The notes under the pieces were generated by a model. That model did not search any database. It worked only from the letters and a program-made list of their open reading frames with translations, and had not been told where the DNA came from. From assembly GCF_014649115.1 (NCBI RefSeq), contig NZ_BMSK01000007.1, positions 62,001-126,000 on the forward strand: a stretch of 64,000 nucleotides of DNA, written 5' to 3'. The position numbers and the translations under genes are program-made. This stretch comes from Streptomyces eurythermus (GTDB lineage Bacteria; Actinomycetota; Actinomycetes; Streptomycetales; Streptomycetaceae). Positions 17,116 through 26,949 of the stretch are shown piece after piece (the stretch's first letter is position 1; each line of letters opens with the position of its first letter).

Positions 17116-17367
17116 GCGTCCTCCAGTGCACCCAGATGCTTTCGTACCGTCGCTGGGGACCAGGTCCCGCGGCGCCCGCTGTCCAGCCTGCCGAGGACCG
17201 CTCCGCGGGACCAGAACCGAATCTGAGAACTTCCAGCCGTTGTCTTTGCGAAGTCCACAAAGAAGCGGCAAGCGCGTTCTAGATCGCCTATCGTCGATGC
17301 ATGGTCGCAGCGCGGCTGCCATACGTTCGCGAGAAGGATCACTACGGAATCCACATCGGAAGGGGCC
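17116..17367. promoter_or_regulatory. Divergent promoter region, dehydrogenase operon / PucR-type regulator
   Basis: The 252-bp region between the two starts must hold both promoters. An inverted repeat CTTTG-N9-CAAAG is visible around 17245-17263 in an A+T-richer patch. No -35/-10 pair is convincing enough to call. Confidence 0.4.
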
Positions 17368-18549
17368 ATGGTGGAGCCCGTGACCGAGGGGGCCGGGGCG
17401 CAGGCCGACACCGCCGAGGCGTGGCAGCCCGTCGTCGAACTCTGTGAATCACTCGCCGCGGAACTGCCCACGGTGATCCCGAAGATCGTCGACCGCATAC
17501 GGCTCGAGATACCGAGCTATCGGATCGTGGACCGCGAGCAGCAGGAACGTGACGTCACCCGTCACTACCAGGGACTGCTGACCGGGGTGGCCGCCCGCCG
17601 CTCGCCCACCCGGGAGGAGATCGACGCCGCGCACGCGCTCGGAGCCGAACGCGCCGCCACCGGCCTGCCGCTGCACGCGCTGGTCGAGGCCTACCACGTC
17701 GGCTATCGCGAGATGTGGAACGTGCTGCTCGCCCGCGCCCGGTCGCACGACCCCCGGGCCGGCGCGCAGCTCGTCTCGATCGTCGGGATGGTCTGGACGT
17801 GGGTGCAGCATTCGAGCAGCGCGGCCGCCGAGGCGTACGGTGCCGCCGTCCGCGCCGCCGATGCCACGCTGCTGCGGCTGACCCACCAGTTCCTCGACGG
17901 CCTTGTCACCGCCGCGCCCGCGGGCGTCGACCTGGAGCAGCTGGCCGCCGCCCTCACCTTCGACCCGGCCGGCGAGTTCCAGGCGCTGTGCTCACCGGCC
18001 GAGGACTGGCCCGACGAGCGCATGATGGAGCTGCGGCACCACCGGTGGCCGGGCACGCTGCGCTGCGCGACGCGCGGCAACCTCATGATCACCCTGGTCC
18101 AGGACATCCCGCCGCGGGCCGTGGTCGAAGCGGCCCGGCGGCAGAACCCCGGGGCGAGCTTCGGCATCGGCCTGCCGCGGACCGGGCTCCCCGGCGCCGC
18201 GATGAGCATGGCGGACGCGCGGGCGGCGCTGCCCCTGGCGGATCCGGGCCAGGTGAAGTACTTCGCCGACCACTGGCTGCTCGCCACCCTGGCGCCCACC
18301 GCGCAACGCTTCGCGGTGCTGCTGGAGCCGTGCCGCCAGGTCGCGCGGCAACACCCCGACCTGGCGGAGACGGTGCTCAGGTTCGCCGAGAACGGTTTCT
18401 CGCTCTCCGCGACCGCCCGCGTCCTGCACGTGCATCCGAACACCGTGAAGTACCGCCTCCAGCGCTGGCAGCAACTCACCGGCTGGGACGTACGCACCTG
18501 GCAAGGGCTGTCGTCCACCATCATCGCGCTGGGCCTGCCGACGCTCTGA
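17368..18549 (+). CDS. PucR/CdaR-type transcriptional regulator with RsbRD-like N-terminus
   Basis: A 393-residue DNA-binding protein. The N-terminal half (LCESLAAELPTVIPKIVDRI, then LGAERAATGLPLHALVEAYH) resembles the helical RsbRD N-terminal sensor domain found in actinobacterial PucR proteins. The C-terminal 60 residues carry the PucR helix-turn-helix: ENGFSLSATARVLHVHPNTV then KYRLQRWQQLTG. GGAAGGGG precedes the ATG. It is transcribed away from the dehydrogenase-exporter operon and is the natural candidate to control it and possibly hmaS. It also sits next to gcl, but gcl has its own operators. The effector is unknown. Confidence 0.85.
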   Translation: MVEPVTEGAGAQADTAEAWQPVVELCESLAAELPTVIPKIVDRIRLEIPSYRIVDREQQERDVTRHYQGLLTGVAARRSPTREEIDAAHALGAERAATGLPLHALVEAYHVGYREMWNVLLARARSHDPRAGAQLVSIVGMVWTWVQHSSSAAAEAYGAAVRAADATLLRLTHQFLDGLVTAAPAGVDLEQLAAALTFDPAGEFQALCSPAEDWPDERMMELRHHRWPGTLRCATRGNLMITLVQDIPPRAVVEAARRQNPGASFGIGLPRTGLPGAAMSMADARAALPLADPGQVKYFADHWLLATLAPTAQRFAVLLEPCRQVARQHPDLAETVLRFAENGFSLSATARVLHVHPNTVKYRLQRWQQLTGWDVRTWQGLSSTIIALGLPTL

Positions 18550-18587
18550 GACGCCCGTCCGGCCGCTGCTCGACGCACCCTTCCTCG

Positions 18588-18614
18588 GGGCCGCCCGTGT
18601 CGCACGGGCGGCCC
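18588..18614 (+). terminator. Terminator of the PucR-type gene
   Basis: A 12-bp perfect stem (18588-18599 with 18603-18614) with a 3-base loop lies 38 bp after the stop codon. Confidence 0.75.
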
Positions 18615-18643
18615 TTCCGTGCTTTCCGGGGGCTGGACCGCTC

Positions 18644-18672
18644 TTGACGACCTTCGCCCACCCGCTTACATT
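18644..18672 (+). promoter_or_regulatory. gcl promoter
   Basis: TTGACG (18644-18649), a 17-bp spacer and TACATT (18667-18672) make a good vegetative promoter. Transcription should start within the operator pair that follows, so a bound repressor would block initiation. Confidence 0.65.
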
Positions 18673-18674
18673 GC

Positions 18675-18710
18675 TTCCAGATAGTAGAAGTTATATTCCG
18701 CAATACGGAA
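18675..18710 (+). promoter_or_regulatory. Paired 15-bp operators for gcl
   Basis: TTCCGCAATACGGAA (18696-18710) is a perfect TTCCG-N5-CGGAA palindrome. A degenerate copy, TTCCAGATAGTAGAA, starts 21 bp upstream at 18675. The hyi promoter has the same pair, order and spacing. The setting suggests an allantoin-pathway repressor such as AllR (IclR family), but no regulator gene of that type is in the window. Confidence 0.65.
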
Positions 18711-18799
18711 AAGATTGCGGAGATTGACAATCGGGAGACTGTGCTCACCGCGGGGCGCGACGGGAGTACGCATCCGAGAGGCCGAAGCAGGAGTACTCG

Positions 18800-20587
<1,788 letters not shown>

Positions 20588-20622
20588 CAGCTCTGACAGG
20601 CCCGACAGCCTGAGACAAGCCA

Positions 20623-20654
20623 GGGGCGGCCCGCCCGGGGGGACGGGCCGCCCC
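20623..20654 (+). terminator. gcl terminator
   Basis: An 11-bp perfect G+C stem (20623-20633 with 20644-20654, loop 10), followed by TTC, lies 36 bp after the stop. Confidence 0.8.
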
Positions 20655-21403
20655 TTCGGCATGCCCTCGGCCGGATCCGCGGCCCCCGGACCCACCGCCG
20701 TGGTCGTGCCCGGCCCCGCCGCCACCGTCCCAGCCGTCCCACGGCGTGCCGTACCCGCCGAGTACCCGCGGCGACGGACGGGAGGCGGCCGGTGAACGGG
20801 CCGGGCGGGCGAAGTCCGGCACCAGGACGGCCGGCGCCCGCTCACCGCGCCGTCGGGACCTGGGACAACGGCCCCGCTCGCACGGCGCCGTCAGCGCGGG
20901 CCGGGCCGCCCGGGCGCGCCGGGGCGGCGAGCGGGCGCGCCAGCCCTCGGCCGTCGGCCGGGCCCGCGGCCGGCGAGGGACCGGTACACCACGGCCCGCG
21001 CGGGCGGTGCGCAGGGGCCGGCGGGTACGGGCCGGCGAGGACCGCCTGCTCCGACGGGTGCCGTATCGGCGCGCCCCATGGCCGGTCGCGGTCTTGCGCG
21101 GCGTGCCGGACCGGCCCGCCCCGACCGCCCCGCCGGGTGCGGTGCGAGCACGGCGACTGGCACGGCGCAGCGGTCGCGCTCCCCCCGTGGCAGCGCGACC
21201 GCGCACCGGTCCGGCGCGGCGGGAACCGGCGCCGTACGGTCCGTGAGACACCCCCCGTACGGGGCCCGCCACCCCCGTGCCGGCGGGCCCCGTCTGTCGT
21301 AGCCTGCCCGCCCGAAGCGGCCGCCGAAGCCTCATCCGCCCTGTTCAGAGCTTGATTTGAGGGTTGCGTAGCCGGGCTACGACCCCTGCCGCAGGCGGGG
21401 CCG
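20655..21403. other. Long gene-free, very G+C-rich interval
   Basis: About 750 bp in which every open frame encodes Arg/Ala/Gly/Pro-rich sequence without a ribosome site or recognisable domain. I see no gene. A weak hairpin at 21383-21400 may terminate the leftward 77-residue gene. Confidence 0.5.
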
Positions 21404-21637
21404 TCAGAAGTCGTACTCGCCCAGTCCGGGCCAGTCGTCCGGGCCGCCGCCCTGCCATTCGATCAGGTCGCTCTCCTCCACCTCGATCCGATCGAGGTCG
21501 GCCAGCCGGAGGATCTCCACGACGTCGTCCAGGTGCGAGGCGATCCCCAGCGTCACGTCCCCCTCGGTGACTCGCCGGGAGCCGTCCAGGGCGGGGGAGT
21601 GGACCACGATGTGCGGGTGCTGTGTCGGGTTGCCCAT
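21404..21637 (-). CDS. Small acidic conserved-type protein, unknown function
   Basis: A 77-residue protein starting MGNPTQHPHIVVHSP and ending WPGLGEYDF. It is acidic in its second half (LADLDRIEVEESDLIEW) and has no signal peptide or membrane segment. GAAGG precedes the ATG at 21637, and codon use fits the genome; the longer frame upstream is Arg/Pro-rich and overlaps a terminator hairpin. It resembles short Streptomyces proteins of unknown role. Confidence 0.65.
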   Translation of the reverse strand: MGNPTQHPHIVVHSPALDGSRRVTEGDVTLGIASHLDDVVEILRLADLDRIEVEESDLIEWQGGGPDDWPGLGEYDF

Positions 21638-21694
21638 GCCTTCAGCGTGCTGCGGATGCCGGGCACGCGCACGCCGGGGACCCGGTCGCGGACA

Positions 21695-21737
21695 GCGCGA
21701 AAGCGCCCCCTCCCAACCGGAGGGGGCGCTTTCGCGC
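21695..21737. terminator. Strong 19-bp hairpin
   Basis: A perfect 19-bp stem (21695-21713 with 21719-21737, loop 5) contains AAAGCGCCCCCTCC and its complement. It lies upstream of the 77-residue gene and 320 bp beyond the catalase stop, so it can end catalase readthrough. Confidence 0.8.
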
Positions 21738-22056
21738 ACCGTATGGTGGCCGTCCGACGGCGCGAGGCTGGGCGCGACAGATCGTTCGCGCCGCCGGACG
21801 GAGCTCGGGTACCTCCGCGGTGATGCCGGAGGTGGGGCTGGGACCGCGGTGGCCACGACGGAGGCGGACGTCCCTTCCCTCTGGTCGAGAAGGGGGCCCG
21901 GGTCTCCTTCACCACCGCACTGGCTCGCACGCCACCGCGGTCCTCGCCCTGCCCGCCGCACCGGGTGATCACCCCTCATCCGGATCACCCGGGGCGGCGG
22001 GGTCTTCGCGTCCGGGGCACGACCTCCCCGTCACGTCCCGGACGCAGTCTTGGGAC

Positions 22057-23520
22057 TCAGTCCTCGCGCAGGGCGCGGACCGCCTCCTCCACGCGCTTGC
22101 CGTACTCGGGGTCGGCGGCGTGGAAGTGGGCCAGGTTCTTCTCGATCACGTCGTCGCGGGAGACCTGCGAGAGGCCGCCGGCGATGTTCGCGACCAGACG
22201 GGACTTCTCCTCCTCGGACATCAGCCGGTACAGCTCGCCCGCCTGGAAGAAGTCGTCGTCCTTGGTGTGCGCCGGGGCGGCGTGGTTGCCGGTGTGTCCG
22301 GTCACCGCCAGCGGGGCGGACAGCGGGCGGCCGGTCTCCACCGGGCCGTCGTAGGAGTTCGGCTCGTAGTTCTTGGCGTGCCGGCCCTGGCCGTTGACCG
22401 CCATGAAGCCGTCGCGGCCGTAGTTCTGGGCACCGCCCGGGACCGCCTTGGGGGCGTTCACCGCGAGCAGGGTGTGGTTGACACCGAGGCGGTAGCGGTG
22501 GGCGTCGGCGTAGGCGAACAGCCGGCCCTGGAGCATCTTGTCCGGGGACGGACCGATGCCGGGCACGAAGTTGTTCGGGGAGAACGCGGCCTGCTCGACC
22601 TCGGCGAACACGTTGTCCGGGTTGCGGTCGAGGACCAGGCGGCCCACACGCTGGAGCGGGTAGTCCTTGTGCGGCCAGACCTTGGTCAGGTCGAACGGGT
22701 TGAAGCGGTAGTCCGCCGCCTCGGCCGCCGGCATGATCTGGACGTACAGCGTCCAGGACGGGTGCACACCGCGCTCGATCGCCTGGAGCAGGTCGGTCTG
22801 GTGCGAGTTGGGGTCCTTGCCCGCCAGCTCCTGCGCCTGCTCGGTGGACAGGCAGCGGATGCCCTGGTTGGTCTTGAAGTGGTACTTGACGAAGAAGCCC
22901 TCGCCCTTGGCGTTCGTCCACTGGTAGGTGTGCGAGCCGTACCCGTTCATGTGGCGGTACGACGCCGGGATGCCGCGGTCGCCCATGAGCCAGGTCACCT
23001 GGTGCGTGGCCTCGGGGGCGTGCGCCCAGAAGTCCCAGACGTTGTCGGGCTCCTGCTTGCCGGTGAACGGGTCCCGCTTCTGCGAGTGGATGAAGTCGGG
23101 GAACTTCAGCGGGTCCTTGATGAAGAACACCGGGGTGTTGTTGCCGACGAGGTCGTAGTTGCCCTCTTCGGTGTAGAACTTCACCGCGAAGCCGCGCGGG
23201 TCGCGGACCGCGTCGGCGCCGCCGAGGTTGTCGGCGACGGTGGAGAAGCGCACGAAGACCTCGGTGCGCTTGCCGATCTCGCCGAGGAAGTCGGCGTGGG
23301 TGTAGCCGGTGACGTCGTCGGTCACCTCGAAGTGGCCGTACGCGCCGGAGCCGCGGGCATGCACGACACGCTCCGGGATCCGCTCGCGGTTGAAGCGCGC
23401 GAGCTTCTCCAGGAGGTGCTGGTCCTGGATCAGGAGCGGGCCGCCGACGCCGGCGGAGGCGGAATTCTGGTTGTCGGCGACCGGTGCGCCGGACTCTGTC
23501 GTGAGCACGCGCTTCGACAT
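22057..23520 (-). CDS. Monofunctional haem catalase
   Basis: A 487-residue small-subunit (clade 3) catalase that disproportionates hydrogen peroxide. RVVHARGSGAYG carries the distal His54, LVGNNTPVFFIKD the distal Asn, and RLFAYADAHRYRLG the proximal haem tyrosine. The gene lies among ureide genes, and its promoter shares an identical 16-bp element with the uricase operon. It therefore probably removes the peroxide that uricase makes. An inverted repeat near the transcription start adds a second control point. Confidence 0.97.
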   Translation of the reverse strand: MSKRVLTTESGAPVADNQNSASAGVGGPLLIQDQHLLEKLARFNRERIPERVVHARGSGAYGHFEVTDDVTGYTHADFLGEIGKRTEVFVRFSTVADNLGGADAVRDPRGFAVKFYTEEGNYDLVGNNTPVFFIKDPLKFPDFIHSQKRDPFTGKQEPDNVWDFWAHAPEATHQVTWLMGDRGIPASYRHMNGYGSHTYQWTNAKGEGFFVKYHFKTNQGIRCLSTEQAQELAGKDPNSHQTDLLQAIERGVHPSWTLYVQIMPAAEAADYRFNPFDLTKVWPHKDYPLQRVGRLVLDRNPDNVFAEVEQAAFSPNNFVPGIGPSPDKMLQGRLFAYADAHRYRLGVNHTLLAVNAPKAVPGGAQNYGRDGFMAVNGQGRHAKNYEPNSYDGPVETGRPLSAPLAVTGHTGNHAAPAHTKDDDFFQAGELYRLMSEEEKSRLVANIAGGLSQVSRDDVIEKNLAHFHAADPEYGKRVEEAVRALRED

Positions 23521-23543
23521 CGTGGACCTTCCGTGCGGGTGTC

Positions 23544-23563
23544 AGCGGAAAACTGTTTCCGCT
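23544..23563 (-). promoter_or_regulatory. Inverted repeat at the catalase transcription start
   Basis: AGCGGAAA-ACTG-TTTCCGCT is a perfect 8-bp inverted repeat with a 4-bp spacer, 24 bp upstream of the catalase ATG and at about +1 to +20 of the predicted promoter. It could be an operator or an mRNA leader hairpin. Confidence 0.5.
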
Positions 23564-23569
23564 TTGTGG

Positions 23570-23610
23570 AGCCTAGAAGTGGGGCGATCTGAGCGTCAAC
23601 ACTTTGTTGA
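23570..23610 (-). promoter_or_regulatory. Catalase promoter with TCAACAAAGTGTTGAC element
   Basis: Read on the minus strand: TCAACAAAGTGTTGAC (23595-23610) runs into TTGACG as -35, then an 18-bp spacer and TAGGCT as -10 (23570-23575). The element contains the inverted repeat CAACA-AAG-TGTTG. The OHCU decarboxylase/uricase promoter has the same 16 bases, the same -35 and the same spacer length. Confidence 0.7.
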
Positions 23611-23691
23611 AGCCGATTCCGGACCGCGGCGCCGCCTGGGCGCGACAGGACAGGTGTCAGCGGCGCCGCGGTCCGGAAGTGCGAGGGGTCG

Positions 23692-24582
23692 TCAGACCTG
23701 GGCGCCGGAGAGGCGCTCGACGGCCCGCAGCAGGGCCGAGTGGTCCAGGCCGCCGTCGCCCTGGGCGCGCAGGCTGGCGACCAGCTGGGCGACCACGGCG
23801 CCGACCGGGAGGGCCGCGCCGACGTTGCGGGCGGCGTCGGTGACGATCCCCATGTCCTTGTGGTGCAGGTCGATGCGGAAGCCGGGCTTGAAGTCGCGGT
23901 TGAGGAAGTTGTCCTTCTTCCGCGTCAGCACGGTGGAGCCGGCCAGGCCGCCGTTGAGGACGTCCAGGGCGGCCGCGAGGTCCACGCCCGACTTCTCCAG
24001 GAAGACCACGGCCTCGGCGCACGCCTGGATGTTCACGGCGACGATCAGCTGGTTGGCGGCCTTCACCGTCTGGCCCGAGCCGTGCGGACCGCACAGCACG
24101 ATGGTCTTGCCGAGCGCCTCGAAGATCGGCTTGGCCTCGTCGAAGTCGGCCCGCTCGCCGCCGACCATGATGGACAGCACCGCCTCGATGGCGCCGGCCT
24201 CGCCGCCGGACACGGGGGCGTCCAGCACCCGGATGCCCTTGTCCTTGGCGGCCTTGGCCAGGTCCACGGAGGTCTGCGGGGTGATCGAGGACATGTCGAT
24301 CAGCAGGGCGCCGGACCTGGCGTTCTCCAGGATGCCTTCGGGGCCGTAGGCGATGGCCTCGACCTGCGGGGAGGCGGGCACCATCGTGATGACCACGTCG
24401 GCGTCGCGCACGGCCTCGGCGATGGAGCCGGCCGCGGTGCCACCGGCGGCGGCCAGGCGGTCCAGCTTCTCCTTCTCCAGGGTGTAGCCGGTGACCTGGT
24501 AGCCCGCCTTGATCAGGTTCTCGGACATGGGGGAGCCCATGATGCCGAGGCCGATCCAGGCGATCTTGGGAAGGTTGCTCAT
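23692..24582 (-). CDS. glxR: Tartronate-semialdehyde reductase (2-hydroxy-3-oxopropionate reductase)
   Basis: A 296-residue beta-hydroxyacid dehydrogenase that reduces tartronate semialdehyde, the Gcl product, to D-glycerate. The N-terminal Rossmann motif is WIGLGIMGSPM. The substrate-binding motif is VLDAPVSGGEAGA, and catalytic Lys lies in GQTVKAANQLIVA; KDMGIVTDAA is the C-terminal signature. The ATG at 24582 gives the family length. It follows hyi by 68 bp in the same direction and is probably co-transcribed from the hyi promoter. Confidence 0.94.
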   Translation of the reverse strand: MSNLPKIAWIGLGIMGSPMSENLIKAGYQVTGYTLEKEKLDRLAAAGGTAAGSIAEAVRDADVVITMVPASPQVEAIAYGPEGILENARSGALLIDMSSITPQTSVDLAKAAKDKGIRVLDAPVSGGEAGAIEAVLSIMVGGERADFDEAKPIFEALGKTIVLCGPHGSGQTVKAANQLIVAVNIQACAEAVVFLEKSGVDLAAALDVLNGGLAGSTVLTRKKDNFLNRDFKPGFRIDLHHKDMGIVTDAARNVGAALPVGAVVAQLVASLRAQGDGGLDHSALLRAVERLSGAQV

Positions 24583-24650
24583 GGTTGAGGGTGCCTCTCT
24601 TGCTGCGCGTACGTCTGTGAAGGGCGGCTGGTGTGCAGGAGCCGGACGGC

Positions 24651-25508
24651 TCAGCGGGCCGCGCGGGCCTCGCGCGGGAGCCAGTCGAACGCCTCGGCGC
24701 TCGGACGGTCGCCCGGCTTGTACTCCAGGCCGACCCAGCCGTCGTAACCGGCCTTCCTCAGCCGGCCGAGCAGCTCCTCGAGGGGGAGCGAGCCGGTGCC
24801 GGGGGCGCCGCGGCCGGGGTTGTCGGCGATCTGCACGTGCCCGGTCTTCGCCGCGTAGGCGTCGATGACCGCGGGCAGGTCCTCGCCGTTCATGGACAGG
24901 TGGTACAGGTCCATCAGGAACTTGGCGTTCCCGAGACCCGTCGTCGCGTTCACCTTGTCGACGACCTCCACCGCGGCCGGCGCCGACACCAGCGGGTACA
25001 GCGGCGACTCGGGCTTGTTCAGCGCCTCGATCAGCAGGACGGCGCCGATCCGGTCGGCCGCCCGGGCCGCGAGGGCGAGGTTCTCCAGGGCGAGCGCGTC
25101 CTGCTCGGCCGGGTCCACGCCCTCGACGCGGTTGCCGTACAGCGCGTTGAGCGCCGTGCAGCCGAGGGAGGCCGCGAAGTCGGCGGCCACGTCGATGTTG
25201 GCGCGGAACTTCTCCGACTCCTCGCCCGGCAGCGACAGGGCGCCGCGGTCGGGGCCCGGCAGCTGACCGGCGTAGAAGTTCAGGCCCGTGAGACGGACCC
25301 CCGCGTCCTCGATCGCCTTCTTCAGGGCGTCCAGCTCGGACCGGGCCGGAGTGGGGGAGTCGATCCAGGGCCACCACAGCTCGACCGCGGTGAAGCCCGC
25401 CGCGGCGGCGGCCGCGGGGCGCTCCAGGAGCGGGAGTTCCGTGAAGAGGATCGACAGGTTGACGTTGAAGCGCTGGTCTGCGGCGGTGCTCCACTCGAAA
25501 CCTGGCAT
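24651..25508 (-). CDS. hyi: Hydroxypyruvate isomerase
   Basis: A 285-residue TIM-barrel isomerase interconverting hydroxypyruvate and tartronate semialdehyde. NVNLSILFTELPLLER at the N-terminus, ELWWPW near residue 45, LIEALN and DLYHLSMNGED (metal/substrate residues), and the C-terminal GLEYKP are typical of Hyi. The ATG at 25508 gives the usual Hyi start; a longer frame from 25616 would run through the promoter and operators, so it was rejected. It is the first gene of hyi-glxR. Confidence 0.92.
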   Translation of the reverse strand: MPGFEWSTAADQRFNVNLSILFTELPLLERPAAAAAAGFTAVELWWPWIDSPTPARSELDALKKAIEDAGVRLTGLNFYAGQLPGPDRGALSLPGEESEKFRANIDVAADFAASLGCTALNALYGNRVEGVDPAEQDALALENLALAARAADRIGAVLLIEALNKPESPLYPLVSAPAAVEVVDKVNATTGLGNAKFLMDLYHLSMNGEDLPAVIDAYAAKTGHVQIADNPGRGAPGTGSLPLEELLGRLRKAGYDGWVGLEYKPGDRPSAEAFDWLPREARAAR

Positions 25509-25538
25509 TCGGGCCGCGCTCCCTTCCGTTGGTCGAGT

Positions 25539-25574
25539 TTCCGTATTACGGAAGTTCGTTTCTGCGTAATGGAA
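25539..25574 (-). promoter_or_regulatory. Paired 15-bp operators for hyi-glxR
   Basis: TTCCGTATTACGGAA (25539-25553) is a perfect palindrome, and TTCTGCGTAATGGAA (25560-25574) is a degenerate copy 21 bp away. As at gcl, the perfect copy is proximal to the gene and the weaker copy abuts the -10. Confidence 0.65.
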
Positions 25575-25603
25575 GATTGCCGTCGTGTGTCGCCGCTTGT
25601 CAA
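25574..25603 (-). promoter_or_regulatory. hyi-glxR promoter
   Basis: On the minus strand, TTGACA (25598-25603), an 18-bp spacer and CAATCT (25574-25579) form a promoter whose start point would fall in the operator pair. Confidence 0.6.
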
Positions 25604-25657
25604 GGGGCCTCCGCAAGAGCCGCCCTCCGCGGCCGCCTCGCGCGTTAGGTTGGGCGC

Positions 25658-25921
25658 GTGCGATTGAGAGTGGAGTTCACGACCGAGCCCTTCGACCTGG
25701 ACGAAGCGCCCGCGCACGCCCTGGTGGCGCGCGAGGTCATCGAGACCGCCGAGCTGGACGCCGTGGACGTCGGGCCCTTCGGCAACACCGCCGAGGGCGG
25801 CGCCGACCGCGTGCTCGGCGCGGTGGACGCCCTGCTGCGCAAGGCCCTCCAGGCCGGTGCCACCCGGGTCTCGCTCCAGGTCAACGTGATCGGCGACGAG
25901 GCTCGGGAGGGTGATAGGTGA
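25658..25921 (+). CDS. MTH1187/YkoF-like thiamine-binding family protein
   Basis: An 87-residue protein starting MRLRVEFTTEPF (GTG start) and ending VSLQVNVIGDEAREGDR. The alternating pattern and length match the MTH1187-type family (formerly DUF77) that binds thiamine or related ligands. A TAGGTT hexamer ends a few bases before the start, so the transcript may be leaderless. It overlaps the next gene by 4 bp. The link to ureide metabolism is positional only. Confidence 0.65.
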   Translation: MRLRVEFTTEPFDLDEAPAHALVAREVIETAELDAVDVGPFGNTAEGGADRVLGAVDALLRKALQAGATRVSLQVNVIGDEAREGDR

Positions 25922-26280
25922 CCGGGGACGAGCCCTTCATCGCGGCGGTGAAGCCGCTGGTCGACGCCATGGGCGGGACGATGCTCCCGCCCGACGAGGC
26001 CGGCCCCGAGGATGTCGTCCTCGCCTGGGAGGGCGCCGACGTCGTCGCCGTACGCCTGCCCCAGCTCGCCGACTCCCTCGACCACATCCTGGCCGCCATG
26101 GAGCGCAAGGAGGGCCGGCCGCTGGCCGATCTGGACCGCAAGGCCAAGCAGGAGGTCGTCCGGATCCTGGAGGCGCGCGGCGCGTTCGCCGTGCGGCACG
26201 GGGTGGAGACCGTGGCGAGCGCGCTGGGCGTCAGCCGCTTCACGGTCTACAACTACCTCAACCGCGAGAAGGGGCTCTGA
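25918..26280 (+). CDS. Small helix-turn-helix protein
   Basis: A 120-residue protein. Residues 90-120 form a helix-turn-helix (VASALGVSRFTVYNYLNR) like that of the HTH_3/PadR-neighbour small regulators. The N-terminal part (LPPDEAGPEDVVLAWEGADV) is a small alpha/beta region of unknown role, followed by DLDRKAKQEVVRILEARGAF. Its GTG start overlaps the preceding gene by 4 bp (GTGA). It lies immediately upstream of the uricolytic operon and is a candidate for its regulator, although it could instead act with the thiamine-binding protein. Confidence 0.75.
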   Translation: MTGDEPFIAAVKPLVDAMGGTMLPPDEAGPEDVVLAWEGADVVAVRLPQLADSLDHILAAMERKEGRPLADLDRKAKQEVVRILEARGAFAVRHGVETVASALGVSRFTVYNYLNREKGL

Positions 26281-26343
26281 CCGGGGCGGGAGTGCGGGCG
26301 CAAGGGCCGTTCGGTCCCCAACCCGGCTTGTTACGCGGAATTT

Positions 26344-26384
26344 TCAACAAAGTGTTGACGTGGTGTTTCCGAGGGCGTTAGCTA
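26344..26384 (+). promoter_or_regulatory. Uricolytic operon promoter with TCAACAAAGTGTTGAC element
   Basis: TCAACAAAGTGTTGAC (26344-26359) overlaps TTGACG (26355-26360); an 18-bp spacer leads to TAGCTA (26379-26384). All 16 bases of the element match the catalase promoter. Confidence 0.7.
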
Positions 26385-26432
26385 TCCGCAGCCCGTTCAG
26401 CACAACGGCCCGAAGCGGCCACGGAGGCTCCC

Positions 26433-26945
26433 GTGACTACCACTTCCACGCCCCCGGGCCTGTCCCGGTTCAACGACCTGGAGGAGCGCGAGGCCCTCGC
26501 GGCCCTCCTCGAGGCGTGCGCCTCCACCGAGTGGGCCCGGCGACTGCTCGCCGCCCGCCCGTACGCCACCCCGGAGGACCTCTACACCGCGAGCGACGCC
26601 GCCATGGCCGAGCTGACCCCCGCGGACCTGGCGGAGGCGATGGCCGGACACCCGCCGATCGGGCGGCCCAAGCCCGGCGACCCGACCTCCGCCCGCGAAC
26701 AGCGCGGCATGGCCGGTGCCTCCGAGGAGCTCAAGGCGGAGATGCTCGAACTCAACCTGGCCTACCAGGAGAAGTTCGGGCATGTCTTCCTCATCTGCGC
26801 CACCGGCCGGACCGGCGAGCAGATGCGCGACGCGGTCAAGGAGCGGATCGGCAACTCGCCCGAGCAGGAGCGGGAGATCGTCCGCACCGAGCTGGGCAAG
26901 ATCAACCGCATCCGACTGGCCCGACTCGTCGAAGAGGACGCCTGA
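26433..26945 (+). CDS. uraD: OHCU decarboxylase
   Basis: A 170-residue enzyme that decarboxylates 2-oxo-4-hydroxy-4-carboxy-5-ureidoimidazoline to (S)-allantoin, the third step after uricase. The family motifs are HPPIG with catalytic His73, TSAREQ (residues 85-90) and FGHVFLICATGRT. The GTG start has GGAGG at ideal spacing. It is the first gene of a three-gene operon with HIU hydrolase (4 bp gap) and uricase (4 bp gap). Confidence 0.95.
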   Translation: MTTTSTPPGLSRFNDLEEREALAALLEACASTEWARRLLAARPYATPEDLYTASDAAMAELTPADLAEAMAGHPPIGRPKPGDPTSAREQRGMAGASEELKAEMLELNLAYQEKFGHVFLICATGRTGEQMRDAVKERIGNSPEQEREIVRTELGKINRIRLARLVEEDA

Positions 26946-26949
26946 CACC

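Noticed and set aside
20746..21355. Several frames on both strands after gcl
   Set aside because: All encode Arg/Gly/Pro-rich sequence with no ribosome site or recognisable fold, so the interval is reported as gene-free.
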